Of a stretch of 35,098 nucleotides of DNA, positions 33,509-35,098 are shown in pieces (the first letter of the stretch is position 1; every line of letters starts with the position of its first letter). The stretch comes from Streptomyces bohaiensis (GTDB lineage Bacteria; Actinomycetota; Actinomycetes; Streptomycetales; Streptomycetaceae). The stretch lies in the NCBI RefSeq assembly GCF_012033785.1, contig NZ_JAAVJC010000026.1, forward strand, positions 1 through 35,098. Direction: 5' to 3'. A program made the translations under genes and the position numbers. The notes under the pieces are model-generated. The model saw nothing but the letters and a program-made list of their open reading frames with translations. It did no database searches and was not told the DNA's origin.

Positions 33509-34537
33509 ATGTCCGCCATGCCCCAGCAGCCCGGCCCCGAACGTGCGGACCGCACCACGCGTCCCGACGCGTCGATGTGGCTGCTCAACGAGGTCATGGA
33601 CCATCCGTTGGACGCCGGCTACGAGGAGGCCGCCCGCCGCCGCGCGGCGGCCGGCGGGCCCGCACCCGGCGGACGCCGGCTCTGGCTGATCGCCGGCCTC
33701 CTGCTCACCGCCATGGTGATCACCCTCGGTGCCCTCCAGACCCGCGCGGGCGCACCCGCGCTGGCCCAGGAGCGCCGGGAACTCGCCGAGCGCGTCGAAC
33801 GCGGCACCGACCAGACCGAGGCGCTCCAGCAGGAGGTCGACGACCTTCGCGACCACGTCGCCGAGCTGCGCCGCGCCGCCCTCACCGGGGGCAGCGGCGC
33901 CGCGGAGCTGACCGCCCTGCTCGCCGGCGCGATCGCGGTCACCGGCCCCGGACTCGAACTCGTCCTCGACGACGCCGAGGGTGCCGGCGACGCGCTGGGC
34001 GGCGGTCCCCGTGACGGGGGCGGCTTCGCCGACACCGGACGACTCCGCGATCGCGACCTGCAGCGCATCGTCAACGGACTGTGGTCGGCCGGCGCGGAGG
34101 CGGTCGCCGTCAACGGGCAGCGGCTCACCGCGGTCTCCGCCATCCGCGCCGCCGGCGACGCGGTGCTGGTCGACAACCGCCCGCTGGTACCGCCGTACAC
34201 CGTCCACGCCGTCGGCGACGGCGAGACGCTGCGCGGGGCGTTCGAGGCCGGCGCGGGCGGAGCGACGCTGGACTCGCTGCGGGAGCACTACGGCATCCGC
34301 GGCTCTCTCACGGAACGCGACGAACTGCGGCTGCCGGCCGCCTCACGGCTGGTGCTGCGCAGCGCCACCCCCGTGGGACCCGGTGTCCCGGAGGACGGTG
34401 ACGGGCCGGACCCCAGCGGCACCGCCGCGCCGGAGGTCGGCGACGGCAGCGAAAGCGGCACCGGGGAGACGGGGCAGCAGCCATCGGGGCAGGCACCCGG
34501 CCCGCCCGGCAACGTTGGAGAGGAACACACACCGTGA
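33509..34537 (+). CDS. DUF881 family protein
   Basis: A 342-residue membrane-anchored protein. A short cytoplasmic N-terminus ([20 protein letters not shown]) is followed by one membrane helix (about 57-77), a coiled coil (about 85-120, [20 protein letters not shown]) and the folded DUF881 domain (about 125-300, [43 protein letters not shown]), ending in a Gly/Pro/Ser-rich acidic tail. DUF881 genes sit with the small basic protein in actinobacteria (Rv1823-Rv1825 in M. tuberculosis), but their function is unknown; an envelope or division role is guessed. No ribosome site is seen before the ATG, where the terminator hairpin ends. Confidence 0.9.
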   Translation: MSAMPQQPGPERADRTTRPDASMWLLNEVMDHPLDAGYEEAARRRAAAGGPAPGGRRLWLIAGLLLTAMVITLGALQTRAGAPALAQERRELAERVERGTDQTEALQQEVDDLRDHVAELRRAALTGGSGAAELTALLAGAIAVTGPGLELVLDDAEGAGDALGGGPRDGGGFADTGRLRDRDLQRIVNGLWSAGAEAVAVNGQRLTAVSAIRAAGDAVLVDNRPLVPPYTVHAVGDGETLRGAFEAGAGGATLDSLREHYGIRGSLTERDELRLPAASRLVLRSATPVGPGVPEDGDGPDPSGTAAPEVGDGSESGTGETGQQPSGQAPGPPGNVGEEHTP

Positions 34538-34866
34538 TCGCCGTTCTCGGGCTGGTGCTCGGCGTCGTGGTCGGGGTCATCACCCGGCCCGTCGTGCCCA
34601 CGGGCATGGAGCCCTATCTCCCCATCGCCGTCGTGGCCGCCCTCGACGCCGTCTTCGGCGGTCTGCGTGCCCGACTGGACGGGAAGTTCGACGACAAGGT
34701 CTTCGTGGTCTCCTTCCTCTCCAACGTCGTGGTGGCCGCACTGATCGTCTTCCTCGGCGACCAGCTCGGAGTCGGCGCCCAGCTCTCCACCGGCGTCATC
34801 GTGGTCTTCGGGATCAGAATCTTCTCCAACGCGGCGTCCATCCGACGCCACATCTTCCGGGCGTGA
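34534..34866 (+). CDS. sbp: Small basic protein (DUF1290)
   Basis: A 110-residue membrane protein with about three hydrophobic segments (VLGLVLGVVVGVITRPVV, LPIAVVAALDAVFGGLRARL, VVSFLSNVVVAALIVFLGDQ) and the conserved FDDKVFV and VVFGIRIFSNAASIRRHIF. It belongs to the DUF1290/Sbp family found next to DUF881 genes in actinobacteria and Firmicutes; function unknown. Its GTG overlaps the DUF881 stop codon (GTGA), so the two are translationally coupled. Confidence 0.93.
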   Translation: MIAVLGLVLGVVVGVITRPVVPTGMEPYLPIAVVAALDAVFGGLRARLDGKFDDKVFVVSFLSNVVVAALIVFLGDQLGVGAQLSTGVIVVFGIRIFSNAASIRRHIFRA

Positions 34867-34872
34867 TGGCAC

Positions 34873-35031
34873 ATGAGCGACCAGCACCACAGGCCCGGGG
34901 ACGGTGCGGAGCGCCGCCCCGGTGAGGACGCGGCCGGCGGCCCGCCCGGCCGTCGACCGCCGCCGCCCTCCTGGTCGGCCGGAGCCGTGCCGCCCTCTCC
35001 GTGCCGCCCTGCCGCCTGCCGAACAACTTAG
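34873..35031 (+). pseudogene. Truncated start of a second DUF881 gene
   Basis: An ATG 6 bases after the small basic protein stop opens a 52-codon frame (MSDQHHRPGDGAERRPGEDA then AGGPPGRRPPPPSWSAG). The order DUF881 - small basic protein - DUF881 is standard in actinobacteria, and this hydrophilic start fits the expected second DUF881 protein. After about 37 codons the sequence turns into a repetitive CCGTGCCGCCCT stretch and stops, without the membrane helix or DUF881 domain. It is either a true truncation or the result of a sequence junction. Confidence 0.45.
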
Positions 35032-35044
35032 CGAAAAAACTCAC
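34985..35044 (-). other. Possible inverted 5-prime end of another gene
   Basis: On the minus strand GAGGGGAATCGTCG precedes a GTG at 35044 that reads VSFFAKLFGRRQGGTERAAR. A strong ribosome site followed by FAKLFG-type residues is how some Streptomyces FHA/zinc-ribbon proteins begin, and such a gene is expected downstream of the second DUF881 gene, in the opposite orientation. Only the first 20 or so codons could be genuine; the rest runs into the DUF881 fragment. Confidence 0.25.
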
Positions 35045-35098
35045 CGACGATTCCCCTCGCACCAGTCCGCCCGCCGGTCGGGGCGGGCGTTCCATTGT

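Overview
The window looks like chromosomal DNA of a Streptomyces or a very close relative. It is very GC-rich with strong third-position bias. It carries a leucine tRNA with anticodon UAA (the developmental tRNA bldA), DUF397 and XRE/DUF5753 regulator genes, and the actinobacterial block CDP-alcohol phosphotransferase - nucleotidyltransferase/mutase fusion - DUF881 - small basic protein. No transposase, integrase, rRNA or CRISPR array was seen.

Layout. 1-3.5 kb: a MacB/FtsX-type ABC exporter (ATPase, then a large duplicated permease) on the minus strand, with a perfect 18-bp palindrome far upstream. 4.0 kb: bldA and its terminator. 4.6-7.6 kb: a Bax-inhibitor-1 family membrane protein, a small conserved protein, a 44-codon ORF, and a protein-L-isoaspartate methyltransferase (PIMT)-like enzyme. 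7.8-9.1 kb: four small minus-strand genes of unknown function, one with a hydrophobic segment built from a 15-bp tandem repeat. 9.4-10.9 kb: an XRE/DUF5753 regulator overlapping a DUF397 gene, then a tandem DUF397 gene. 11-12.1 kb: a MerR regulator with a MerR-type operator and an apparently leaderless start.

12.1-23.7 kb is the most striking accessory block: a minus-strand operon of a secreted LamG protein, a 2286-residue secreted RHS/YD-repeat polymorphic toxin, and an Imm50-like immunity gene. The toxin has a HINT autoprotease domain and an HNH/Endo VII-like nuclease tip. The tip and immunity gene are visibly poorer in GC than the rest. A MerR-family remnant lies on the far side.

24.3-35.1 kb is mostly core genome: a small conserved protein, a membrane-anchored protein, a thiolase, the general PTS genes crr-ptsI (minus strand), then plus-strand genes for a CDP-alcohol phosphotransferase, a ManC-like/phosphohexomutase fusion interrupted by a one-base frameshift, DUF881 and the DUF1290 small basic protein. 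The expected second DUF881 gene starts but is cut short. The final bases look like the inverted start of another gene, so the right edge may be a rearrangement or an assembly artefact.

The best candidates for undescribed biology are the 44-codon ORF/PIMT-like pair (possible RiPP-type aspartimide chemistry), the RHS toxin with its immunity gene, and the small-gene cluster facing the XRE/DUF397 regulators.
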